A DNA stretch of 64,000 nucleotides, from contig NZ_CP158375.1 of NCBI RefSeq assembly GCF_041021955.1, positions 3,894,501 to 3,958,500 of the forward strand. Reading direction: 5' to 3'. The translations under genes were made by a program, and so were the position numbers. Below the pieces are notes generated by a model, which was not told where the DNA came from, ran no database searches, and saw nothing but the letters and a program-made list of their open reading frames with translations. This DNA comes from Caulobacter sp. 73W. Its GTDB lineage: Bacteria; Pseudomonadota; Alphaproteobacteria; Caulobacterales; Caulobacteraceae. Positions 7,998-15,494 of the stretch are shown piece after piece (position 1 is the stretch's first letter; every line of letters starts with the position of its first letter).

Positions 7998-8741
7998 TTA
8001 GCCCCAACCCATGTCGTCGATGCGGGAATCAGGCCCGTACACCGCGATCAGGTTGACGTGATGCTCCGCCGTGCCGTCGGCGATGTCGAGATAGAAGTTC
8101 TCGATGGAGCGGGCGTAGACGCCCACCTCCGCCTTGATGGCTTCGGCCATGATGTAGCCGACCATGGCGGCCTTGGCGGCCAGATCACGATCATGGGTCG
8201 GCATGCGCTGCGCCGCGAAGTCCAGGAAATAGGCCTGGCGCGAGATGATGTCGTTGATGGCGTCGCCCGGCTCGATCCCCGCGCTCGACGCGTACTGGAA
8301 GCCGATGATGACGTCGTAGGCCTTCTCCACCGCCTGGGCGAAGGTGAGGTGCTTGTAGTTGGCGAAGAAGAAGTCGCGGCCTTCGCCAGCCAGGCCGAGG
8401 TTGGCCGAGAAGTTGATGTAGCGGTTCTCGAGGCTGAAGCGGCGATAATAGCCGTCGTTCAGGTCGGTCAGATTGGCTGACGAGTTGACCAGCCAATCCA
8501 GGCCGGGGCCGGTCGGGGTCAGGCCCGTGTAAAACTGATAGGCGCCCAGGGCGACCGAGGTGGTGTCCTTGGTCACGTCGAACATCTGCCAGGCGACCTG
8601 ACGCGGGGTCCAGCCGTCGATGGCGACCGCCGTGGTGACCAGGGCCGCGGTCTTCTGCAGCTCCAGCGTCAGGGTGTTGACGCGCAGGGCGTTCTTGAAC
8701 GCGGTCTCGGCGTTTCTTGTGTTGATACTGTAAGTGGCCAA
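7998..8741 (-). CDS. Stand-alone protein resembling the N-terminal anchoring domain of S-layer protein RsaA (DUF4214-like)
   Basis: 247 residues, matching by eye the first ~250 residues of Caulobacter RsaA. Matching blocks are GAYQFYTGLTPTGPGLDWLV (66-85; RsaA has TYQFFTGVAPSAAGLDFLV), then DLNDGYYRRFSLENRYINFS (93-112; RsaA has [20 protein letters not shown]), AQAVEKAYDVIIG, and a helical end with DLAAKAAMVGYI. In RsaA this region binds the LPS O-antigen; the C-terminal RTX repeats and type I secretion signal of RsaA are absent here, as is any signal peptide. The start is a TTG with GAGGA seven bases upstream. How it would leave the cell is unclear. Identification rests on remembered sequence. 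Confidence 0.75.
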   Translation of the reverse strand: MATYSINTRNAETAFKNALRVNTLTLELQKTAALVTTAVAIDGWTPRQVAWQMFDVTKDTTSVALGAYQFYTGLTPTGPGLDWLVNSSANLTDLNDGYYRRFSLENRYINFSANLGLAGEGRDFFFANYKHLTFAQAVEKAYDVIIGFQYASSAGIEPGDAINDIISRQAYFLDFAAQRMPTHDRDLAAKAAMVGYIMAEAIKAEVGVYARSIENFYLDIADGTAEHHVNLIAVYGPDSRIDDMGWG

Positions 8742-8816
8742 GAGGCGTCCTCGGATGCGGGTGTTCGCCCGATGAGTGACGGTCCCTGTACCGCAAGATC
8801 GTCGTGATAAGGTTTA

Positions 8817-8845
8817 CGCGCATCCCGTAGAGCTACGGGTGCGCG
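8817..8845 (-). terminator. Hairpin after metC
   Basis: CGCGCATCCCGTAG (8817-8830) pairs with CTACGGGTGCGCG (8833-8845) with one bulged base. It lies 14 bases beyond the metC stop on the minus strand. There is no clear U-tract, so this may be a processing or bidirectional stop. Confidence 0.4.
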
Positions 8846-8858
8846 CATGCGCCGCGCT

Positions 8859-10016
8859 TCAGAAGCTGGCGGCGTAGACGTCCAGAGCCTGACGCAGATC
8901 GGCGATCAGGTCGTCCGGTCCTTCGAGGCCGACGTGCAGGCGAATGAGCGGCCCGCCGAGCTCCAGGTTCGGGCGGCTGGAGCGGACCTGCGGATCACAA
9001 TGGATCGCCAGGCTCTCGTATCCGCCCCAGGAGAAGCCGAGGCCGAACAGTTCCAGCGCATCGAGGAACGCCAGCACAGCCTTGTTGGACGAGGGGCGCA
9101 GGACCGCGCCGAACAGACCGCAGGCGCCGGTGAAGTCGCGCTTCCACAAGGCGTGGCCAGGATCGCTTTCCAGCCCCGGATGCAGGACGCGCAGCACCTC
9201 CGGCTGGCGTTCAAGCCAGTGGGCGACCACCAGGCCGCTGTGGCCATGGCGGTCGAGACGGGTCTTGAGGGTGCGCAAGCCGCGCACCGCCAGATAGGCG
9301 TCGTCGGCCGAGACGCCCCAGCCGGCGTTGGTGAAGCCGGCCTTCAGCAGGCGGCCGAGTTCTGGATCCACGGTGGCTGCGGAGCCCATCAGCAGGTCCG
9401 AATGACCGCCGATGTACTTGGTCAGGGCCTGGACGCTGATGTCGACGCCATGGGCCAGCGGCTTGAACAGCAGGCCGGCGGCCCAGGTGTTGTCGATCAT
9501 GGTCAGGACGCCGCGCGCCTTGGCGGCCGCCGCGATGGCTGAAATGTCCTGCATCTCGAAGGTCAGGGAGCCGGGAGCCTCAAGCAGGATCAAGCGGGTC
9601 CGCGGCTGGACCAGGGCCATGAGCGCGTCGGCGGTCAAGCCAGGGTCATAGTAGCGGGTGGTGACGCCGAAGCGGGCCAGCTGATCGCCGGCGAAGCGGC
9701 GGGTGGGCTTGTAGACGCTGTCGACCACCAGGATGTCGTCACCAGCTTTCAGCAGCGCCATCAGCGGCGCGGTGACCGCCGCCAGGCCAGAGGGATAAAG
9801 CTGGACGTCACGGGCGCCTTCCAAAGCGCACAGGCCTTCGACCAGGGCGTCGTGCGAGGCGAAGCCTTCGAGGCCGTAGGTCTTCTGTCCGTCGTCATAG
9901 AGCGAAGCCGCGTCGGGCATCAGCACCGTCGAGCCACGCTGAACGGGCGGGTTCACGGTGCGGGCAAGGTCGCCAATTTTGGCGCCGGCGCGGATCAGAC
10001 GGGTTTCTTCATCCAT
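8859..10016 (-). CDS. metC: Cystathionine beta-lyase (MetC), PLP enzyme
   Basis: Cys/Met-metabolism PLP-dependent lyase, 385 residues from the preferred ATG at 10016 (MDEETRLIRAG). It cleaves cystathionine to homocysteine, pyruvate and ammonia. Motifs: PVQRGSTVLMPD near the N-terminus, the phosphate-binding LYPSGLAAV, DNTWAAG (Asp175, pyridine nitrogen partner), and the Schiff-base lysine in ALTKYIGGHSD (Lys200). The SWGGYESL and RLHVGLEGPDDLI segments fit MetC better than cystathionine gamma-synthase. An upstream in-frame start at 10064 would add 16 residues with no better ribosome site. It is divergent from the amino-acid-binding lipoprotein. Confidence 0.9.
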   Translation of the reverse strand: MDEETRLIRAGAKIGDLARTVNPPVQRGSTVLMPDAASLYDDGQKTYGLEGFASHDALVEGLCALEGARDVQLYPSGLAAVTAPLMALLKAGDDILVVDSVYKPTRRFAGDQLARFGVTTRYYDPGLTADALMALVQPRTRLILLEAPGSLTFEMQDISAIAAAAKARGVLTMIDNTWAAGLLFKPLAHGVDISVQALTKYIGGHSDLLMGSAATVDPELGRLLKAGFTNAGWGVSADDAYLAVRGLRTLKTRLDRHGHSGLVVAHWLERQPEVLRVLHPGLESDPGHALWKRDFTGACGLFGAVLRPSSNKAVLAFLDALELFGLGFSWGGYESLAIHCDPQVRSSRPNLELGGPLIRLHVGLEGPDDLIADLRQALDVYAASF

Positions 10017-10099
10017 TTGGGTTGACGTACTCGGCCATACAAACTTGAAACAGCGAGGCGTCATATCGCCTTGCCGGTCAAGGACGAAGGAGCAGTTTC

Positions 10100-11188
10100 G
10101 TGTCCCACCGCGTAGTCGTCGTCTCGATGCTGCTGGCCCTGACAGCGGGCGCCTGCGAGCGAGCGGCGAAGACGCCGGCGCCGGGACCGGGCAAGGAGTT
10201 GCCGGTCTCCTCAGACCTCGCCGCCAAGAGCGAAACCCTGCGCGCGGTCGTGGCGCGGGGCCGCCTGAACTGCGGCGTCGATCAGGAGCTTTCCGGCTTT
10301 TCCTTCAAGGACAATCGCGGCGTCTGGCGCGGCTTCTCGGTCGACCTGTGCCGCGCGGTGGCCGCGGCGGCGATCGGCGACGGCAATGCGGTCAACTTCG
10401 TGCCGGTCACGGCCGACAACCGCATCGAGCTTCTGCGCACTGGCAAGATCGACCTGCTGACCCGCAGCACCAGCTGGACCTATAGCCGGGACGCCGGCGA
10501 GGGTGTCGATTTCGCGGGCGTCGCCTACTACGACGGCCAAGGCTTTCTCGCCCGCAAATCCCTGAACCTGCAAAGCGCGCTGGAATTGAACGGCGCGCGG
10601 GTCTGCGTGCAGTCCGGCTCGACCAGCCAGAACAACCTCGCGGACTATTTCCGCGCCAACGGCCTGACCTATACGGCGGTGCCCGCCACCTCGAACGAGA
10701 AGGCGCGCGAGATCTACCAGACCGAGGGCTGCGACGTGCTGAGCGCCGACATTTCGGCCCTGGCGTCGGCGCGGTCGGTGGCCAGCAATCCGTCCCAGCA
10801 CGTGATCCTGCCGGACGTGATCTCCAAGGAGCCCCTGGCCCTGGCGGTGCGGCAGAACGATCCGGCCTGGACCGATCTGGTGCGCTGGACCCTGAACGCC
10901 CTGATCCTGGCGGAAGAACTGGGCGTGACCTCCAAGAACGTCGGCGAACTGGCCGAGGATTCCGCCGTGCCGGAAGTTCGCCGCCTACTGGGTGTCGAGG
11001 CGGGCTATGGCGGCAAGGTCGGGCTGGACGACGCCTTCGCCTTCCGCGCCATCCAGGCTGTCGGCAACTATGGCGAGGTGTTCCGCCGCAACGTCGGCAC
11101 GGACTTGCCGCTGCGGCTGGAGCGGGGCCTGAACGCGCTGTGGAACGCGCCGCAGCCAGGACTGCTGTACGCCGCCCCGTTCCGCTAG
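10100..11188 (+). CDS. Amino-acid ABC transporter substrate-binding protein (AapJ-like)
   Basis: 362-residue periplasmic binding protein of the polar amino-acid (SBP_bac_3) type. The start is GTG at 10100 with GGAG about eight bases before it. The signal peptide ends in LTAGAC (Cys19), a possible though imperfect lipobox. Typical segments are VVARGRLNCGVDQELSGFSF, then WRGFSVDLCRAVAAAAIGD, IDLLTRSTSWTYSRD, VCVQSGSTSQNNLADYF, and a C-terminal stretch GEVFRRNVGTDLPLRLERGL, close to AapJ general L-amino-acid binders. No permease or ATPase gene is nearby, so it is an orphan in this window. Ligand unproven. Confidence 0.87.
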   Translation: MSHRVVVVSMLLALTAGACERAAKTPAPGPGKELPVSSDLAAKSETLRAVVARGRLNCGVDQELSGFSFKDNRGVWRGFSVDLCRAVAAAAIGDGNAVNFVPVTADNRIELLRTGKIDLLTRSTSWTYSRDAGEGVDFAGVAYYDGQGFLARKSLNLQSALELNGARVCVQSGSTSQNNLADYFRANGLTYTAVPATSNEKAREIYQTEGCDVLSADISALASARSVASNPSQHVILPDVISKEPLALAVRQNDPAWTDLVRWTLNALILAEELGVTSKNVGELAEDSAVPEVRRLLGVEAGYGGKVGLDDAFAFRAIQAVGNYGEVFRRNVGTDLPLRLERGLNALWNAPQPGLLYAAPFR

Positions 11189-11745
11189 AGCGGGCGTCTA
11201 ACTCCCTCCTTCTCCCTCGATGGAAAAGGGGGGCGTGATTCATCGTCCCCCCGGGAGAATCCCGAAAGGTTGGAAGGGCGGCGGAGCGGCCTGACCTGCG
11301 TCAGGCGATGGGACTTTGGAGTGCCAGGTTCGACGCAGGTCGTTCCGCTCCGCGCGATCGTGTCTGGGGGCTCCTCAGAGGACTACAGATCTCCGAGCAA
11401 AGGCCCTGACGGGCGGGCCTCCTCCAGCGAGGAGGTCCCGGACCGCGCGGACGCCGGGGTTCCACGCCTGCGACATCCGACAGGGCCAATGAGGCTCGCC
11501 CGCCGAAGCGCTTCCCGCTCGATCACATCCCCGCCACGGCCGGCGCTGGCCGAGCGCCCTTCCGTGTGGCGGAGACGGGGGAAGAGTACGGGAGGGATGA
11601 GCGGGGCGGATAAGTCTTCGCCTCTCCCCGCCTGTGGGAAGGGGGGGTGACGGGCATGCGGCAGTTCCGCTTGCATCGCCTTGCCCGTTGAACCTCAGCG
11701 CCCCCTCACCCTTACCCTCTCCCCCGAAGGGGGCGAGGGGATAGC
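11189..11745 (+). other. 557-base non-coding gap rich in hairpins
   Basis: No credible gene: both strands are open in places, but the translations are Arg/Pro/Ser-rich with no domain and include the PPFPQAGRGED pattern often produced by intergenic repeats. It contains a long inverted repeat (11283-11351), a GC hairpin near 11416-11441 (CCTCCTC/GAGGAGG), a CCTCTCCCCGCC-type GC repeat around 11620-11650 and a CCCCCGAAGGGGG hairpin (11721-11733) next to the GNAT stop. Confidence 0.7.
11283..11351. repeat. Imperfect inverted repeat, 20-base arms
   Basis: GGAGCGG-CCT-GACCTGCGTC (11283-11302) faces GACGCAGGTC-GTT-CCGCTCC (11332-11351): 17 of 20 positions pair, with a 29-base loop. Could be a REP-like element or an RNA stem. 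No other copy was noticed in the window. Confidence 0.6.
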
Positions 11746-12258
11746 CTAGAGCCGGCGGACCATGACGCTGCGCAGCGCCGGATCGTGGCCGGCGGCGGTT
11801 TCCTGGTCGCGCATGGTCTGTAGCGTCGACGGAATATCCGCGCCCGTGACCTCGATGAATCCAAGACGGGCGTAATACGGCCCGTTCCAGGGGATATCGC
11901 GATAGGTGGTCAAGCCCATGGCGTTCGCGCCCGCATGCCGGGCCGCGCTGATGGCGGTCTCGATCAGCTTCGCGCCCAGGCCCCGGCGATGGTGGTCGAG
12001 GTGGATCGACACCTGATGGATCACCGCCAGATCGCCATGAACCTCGCCGGCCAGATAGCCGACGGGGCGATCATCCCGGGTGATCACCCACAGGGCGTCG
12101 TGACCCAGATGAGCCTGGAGGTCGTCCAGGCTCGGCGGCGGATCATCGGCGACCCAAGCCAGATCGGTCTCGCGGAAGGGCTCGCCGGCTGAAACCTCGA
12201 TCTGCTGCAGGATCGCAAGGTCCGCCGACCTCGCCGGGCGGATCACGTAGCCGTCCAT
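11746..12258 (-). CDS. GNAT-family N-acetyltransferase
   Basis: 170-residue acetyltransferase from the ATG at 12258 (MDGYVIRPARSADLAIL). The GNAT fold is shown by the first strand-helix YVIRPARSADLA, the central strand LAVIHQVSIHLDHHRRGLGAKLI containing the acetyl-CoA pyrophosphate loop (Q/RxxGxG/A form HRRGLGA), and the end PYYARLGFIEV. Substrate unknown; an amino acid or small amine is the usual guess. The ATG overlaps the sseA stop by one base (TGATG), so it is probably the last gene of a cysK-sseA-GNAT operon. Confidence 0.85.
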   Translation of the reverse strand: MDGYVIRPARSADLAILQQIEVSAGEPFRETDLAWVADDPPPSLDDLQAHLGHDALWVITRDDRPVGYLAGEVHGDLAVIHQVSIHLDHHRRGLGAKLIETAISAARHAGANAMGLTTYRDIPWNGPYYARLGFIEVTGADIPSTLQTMRDQETAAGHDPALRSVMVRRL

Positions 12259-13103
12259 CAGGCCGGGCCGGTGACCACGGGCGCGTCGGGCAGACCGCCC
12301 CATTCAGTCCAGGAGCCGTCGTAGACCGCCACGTCGAGCAGGCCGAGGCGATGCAGGGCAAGGGCCAGGATCGAAGCCGTCACGCCAGAGCCGCAGGTGG
12401 TGACGATCGGCCGGGTCAGATCGACGCCGGCGTTCTCGAACACGGCCTTCAGCTTGTCCGTCGGGAGCAGCGTGCCGTCGGATGCGATGACTGCCGAGGC
12501 GGGCACGCTGCGGGCGCCGGGCATGTGGCCGCCGCGCAGACCCGCGCGGGGCTCCGGCGCCTCGCCGGTGAAGCGGGCGGCGGGGCGGGCGTCGACCAAT
12601 TGCTCGCTGCCGGTGTCGACGGCGTCACGCACCTGGTCCTTGTCCCGGATGAGGTCGGCGGTGAGGCGCGGGGTGAAGGGTTGCGGTTGCGGCGCGGGCG
12701 TCAGGTCGTCCACCGGGCGGCCCTCGGCGGTCCACTTGGCCAGGCCGCCGTCGAGCACGAAGACCTTGTCATGGCCCATGGCGCGGAAGGCCCACCAGGT
12801 GCGGGCGGCGCGGAAGCCGCCCCCGTCATAGACGACGATGGTCGATCCGTCGCCCAGGCCCAGGGCGCCCACTGACGCGGCGAACTCGGTCGGGGAGGGC
12901 AGCATGTGCGGCAGGTCGCTGGCCGTGTCAGCGATCGTGTCGATGTCGAAGAATACCGCGCCGGGAATGTGGGCCTGCGCGTATTCGCGTTTCGGGTCGC
13001 GGGCCTCGGCCGGCATGTACCAGCTGGCGTCGACGACCTTTACGTCCGGAGCCGAAAGACGCTCGTGCAGCCAGGCGGTGGAGACGAGCGGATCATTCGA
13101 CAT
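12258..13103 (-). CDS. sseA: 3-mercaptopyruvate sulfurtransferase
   Basis: Two-rhodanese-domain sulfurtransferase of 281 residues, moving sulfur from 3-mercaptopyruvate to thiophilic acceptors. The C-terminal domain carries the active-site loop CGSGVTA (Cys237), which marks mercaptopyruvate rather than thiosulfate sulfurtransferases; the N-terminal domain has the inactive counterpart YDGGGFRAARTWW. Also seen are DASWYMPAEARDPKREY and AHIPGAVFFDID, usual for SseA. The ATG at 13103 is chosen because GAGG lies six bases before it. It follows cysK by seven bases, joining a sulfur operon. Confidence 0.93.
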   Translation of the reverse strand: MSNDPLVSTAWLHERLSAPDVKVVDASWYMPAEARDPKREYAQAHIPGAVFFDIDTIADTASDLPHMLPSPTEFAASVGALGLGDGSTIVVYDGGGFRAARTWWAFRAMGHDKVFVLDGGLAKWTAEGRPVDDLTPAPQPQPFTPRLTADLIRDKDQVRDAVDTGSEQLVDARPAARFTGEAPEPRAGLRGGHMPGARSVPASAVIASDGTLLPTDKLKAVFENAGVDLTRPIVTTCGSGVTASILALALHRLGLLDVAVYDGSWTEWGGLPDAPVVTGPA

Positions 13104-13110
13104 GGGAACC

Positions 13111-14112
13111 TCAGGCAAGCCAGGGCGGCGTCGGCAGGCCACGCTCGGCCAGGAACGCCGGATTGAACAGCTTGCTCTGATAGCGTGATCCGTGGTCGCA
13201 CAAAACGGTCACGATGGTGTGGCCCGGCCCCAGGTCGCCAGCCATGCGGATGGCCCCGGCCACGTTGATGCCGGTGGAGCCGCCCATGCACAGGCCCTCG
13301 TACTGGACGAGGTCGTAGAGCACCTCGAGCATCTCCTGGTCGGAGATGCGATAGGGGCTGTCGATCTTCAGGCCCTCGAGGTTGGCGGTGACGCGCCCCT
13401 GGCCGATCCCCTCGCTGATCGAATTCCCTTCCGACTTCAGCTCGCCGTGGGCGTACCAGTTGTAGAGCGCCGCGCCGTGCGGGTCGGCTAGGCCGATCTG
13501 GACGCCGGGCTTGCGCTCTCTCAGCGCTTCGGCGACCCCGGCCAAGGTGCCGCCGGAGCCGACGGCGCAGATGAAGGCGTCGACCTTACCTCTTGTTTGG
13601 TCGAAGATTTCCGGACCCGTCGTCAGGTAGTGCGCCTGGCGATTGGCGACGTTGTCGAACTGGTTGGCCCAGATGGCGCCGCTGGGCTCCGTGCGGGCCA
13701 GATCCTCCGCCAGGCGGCCGGAATAGCGGACATAGTTGTCGGGGTTGGAATAGGGGACGGCGTCCACCTCGACCAGCTCGGCGCCGAGCAGGCGGATGGC
13801 GTCCTTCTTCTCCTGGCTCTGGGTGCGGGGGATGACGATGGTCGCCTTGTAGCCGAGCGCCGAGGCAACCATGGCCAGGCCGATCCCCGTGTTGCCGGCG
13901 GTGCCTTCGACGATGCGGCCGCCCGGACGGATCAGGCCCTTGGCCTCGGCGTCGCGGATGATCTGCAGGGCCGCGCGGTCCTTCACCGACTGGCCGGGGT
14001 TCATGAACTCGGCCTTGCCCAGGATCTCGCAGCCGGTGGCGTCGCTGGCCCGCTTGAGACGGATCAGGGGCGTATCGCCGATGGCGTCGAGGACGCTGGT
14101 CTGGACGGTCAT
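13111..14112 (-). CDS. cysK: Cysteine synthase (O-acetylserine sulfhydrylase family)
   Basis: PLP enzyme of 333 residues making cysteine from O-acetylserine and sulfide. The Schiff-base lysine is in MNPGQSVKDRAA (Lys44), the substrate loop is TAGNTGIGLA (71-80), and the PLP phosphate loop is GSGGTLAG. The family is clear; a few members with this longer C-terminal end (SRYQSKLFNPAFL) are annotated cysteine synthase A or a related beta-replacement enzyme, so the exact donor is not certain. GAAGG lies upstream of the ATG. First gene of the minus-strand cysK-sseA-GNAT unit, 121 bases after cfa. Confidence 0.9.
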   Translation of the reverse strand: MTVQTSVLDAIGDTPLIRLKRASDATGCEILGKAEFMNPGQSVKDRAALQIIRDAEAKGLIRPGGRIVEGTAGNTGIGLAMVASALGYKATIVIPRTQSQEKKDAIRLLGAELVEVDAVPYSNPDNYVRYSGRLAEDLARTEPSGAIWANQFDNVANRQAHYLTTGPEIFDQTRGKVDAFICAVGSGGTLAGVAEALRERKPGVQIGLADPHGAALYNWYAHGELKSEGNSISEGIGQGRVTANLEGLKIDSPYRISDQEMLEVLYDLVQYEGLCMGGSTGINVAGAIRMAGDLGPGHTIVTVLCDHGSRYQSKLFNPAFLAERGLPTPPWLA

Positions 14113-14233
14113 GCGAAGCCTTCACGAGGGCTGGAAAACGGGCTGCCCGTAAATCGTCACGGGACCCGGTGATGCAAGGGCAGCTTTTCTGAAGCCGCGC
14201 GGCGCGCCTTCAGCGTCTCTAATCAGGCCTCAC

Positions 14234-15466
14234 TCAGGACCGCGCGAGACCCAGCTGGATGACGTTGGTCCGCTCTGTCCGGAAGCCCGCCTCGCAATAG
14301 GCCAGGTAGAACTTCCACAGCCGGCGGAACCGCTCGTCGAAGCCCAGGGGCTTGATGTCGGCCCAGGCGGCCTCGAAGCGCCGGGCCCATTCGGCCAGGG
14401 TGTCGGCATAGTCCTGGCCGAAGCGCACCAGGCTTTGCCGCCGGAGGCCGGCCTTGGCTGTCTCCTCGTCCAGCCGCGCCTCGCTGGGCAGCATGCCGCC
14501 GGGGAAGATGTACTTCTGAATGAAGTCGGCGCGGCTGCGGTAGTGGCTGAACAGTTCGTCGCGGATGGTGATGATCTGCAGCGCCGCCAGGCCGCCGGGC
14601 GACAGCACGTCGTGGACCTTGCGGAAATAGGTCGGCCAGTAGGACTTGCCCACGGCCTCGAACATCTCGATGGAGGCCACGCGGTCGAACTGCCCGTCCA
14701 CGTCGCGATAGTCGATCAGCTTGATGTCGGCGCGCTCGGCCAGGCCCGCCTCGAAGATGCGCTTGCGGGCGAAGTCGTACTGCTCGCGCGAGATGGTGAT
14801 GCCCGTGACGTGGGCGCCGCGTTCCTTGGCGGCGAACTCGGCGAAGCCGCCCCAGCCGCAGCCGATCTCAAGCACCCTCTGGCCGGGCGACAGGGCCATG
14901 GTCTTGGCGAGGGCGGCGTACTTCTCATGCTGGCCGTCTTCGAGCGACGGGTGCGCCGGATCGAACTTGGCCGACGAATAGGTCATCGAGGGGTCGAGCC
15001 ACCGCGAATAGAAGGCGTTGCCCAGGTCGTAGTGGGCGTGGATGTTCTTGGCCGACCCCTTGCGGGTGTTGGCGTGCAACAGGTGACCGATGAAGTTCAC
15101 GGCCCGCATCAGCGGATTGCCGTCGACCAGGGCCTTGATGCGATCGAAGTTGAGGGTGAACGCCGTCAGCAGGTCGGCGAGGTCGGGGGTCTCCCACTCG
15201 CCGGCCATGTAGCCCTCGGCGAAACCGATGTCCCCGGCGCGAAACACCCGGCCGACGAAGCGGTAGTCGCGAATCTTCAGGATGCCGTTCGGGCCGGGTT
15301 TGGAGCCCTTGATCGGGATGGCGCGGCCGGAGGGCAGGATGAAGGTCACCGCGCCGTAGAGCCAATTTTCGGCGCAGACGCGAACCAGCGTGCGGAAGAC
15401 CGCTGGGGCCAGCTTGAGGTCGGGATCTTCCTTAAGCCTCGGAAGATCGAGCGGCATGTCAGTCAT
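14234..15466 (-). CDS. cfa: Cyclopropane-fatty-acyl-phospholipid synthase
   Basis: S-adenosylmethionine-dependent methyltransferase of 410 residues that cyclopropanates unsaturated acyl chains of membrane phospholipids. An N-terminal lipid-binding domain includes DIGFAEGYMAGEWETPDL. It is followed by AHYDLGNAFYSRWLDPSMTY, the SAM motif VLEIGCGWGGFAEF, GITISREQYDFA, and near the end FIQKYIFPGGMLPS, all diagnostic. The end NVIQLGLARS is usual. Gene stands alone on the minus strand between cysK and phrB, 28 bases from phrB. Confidence 0.95.
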   Translation of the reverse strand: MTDMPLDLPRLKEDPDLKLAPAVFRTLVRVCAENWLYGAVTFILPSGRAIPIKGSKPGPNGILKIRDYRFVGRVFRAGDIGFAEGYMAGEWETPDLADLLTAFTLNFDRIKALVDGNPLMRAVNFIGHLLHANTRKGSAKNIHAHYDLGNAFYSRWLDPSMTYSSAKFDPAHPSLEDGQHEKYAALAKTMALSPGQRVLEIGCGWGGFAEFAAKERGAHVTGITISREQYDFARKRIFEAGLAERADIKLIDYRDVDGQFDRVASIEMFEAVGKSYWPTYFRKVHDVLSPGGLAALQIITIRDELFSHYRSRADFIQKYIFPGGMLPSEARLDEETAKAGLRRQSLVRFGQDYADTLAEWARRFEAAWADIKPLGFDERFRRLWKFYLAYCEAGFRTERTNVIQLGLARS

Positions 15467-15494
15467 GCGTTTCCTCCGTGCGACAAGCTTACCA

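Noticed and set aside
11270..11676. Open frames of 126 (plus) and 97 (minus) codons in the gap after the binding protein
   Set aside because: Arg/Pro/Ser-rich, no ribosome site; the PPFPQAGRGED pattern is typical of translated intergenic repeats.
13100..14233. A SAM or other sulfur riboswitch before cysK or metC
   Set aside because: I looked for the stems and conserved cores in the short leaders but saw none I could support.
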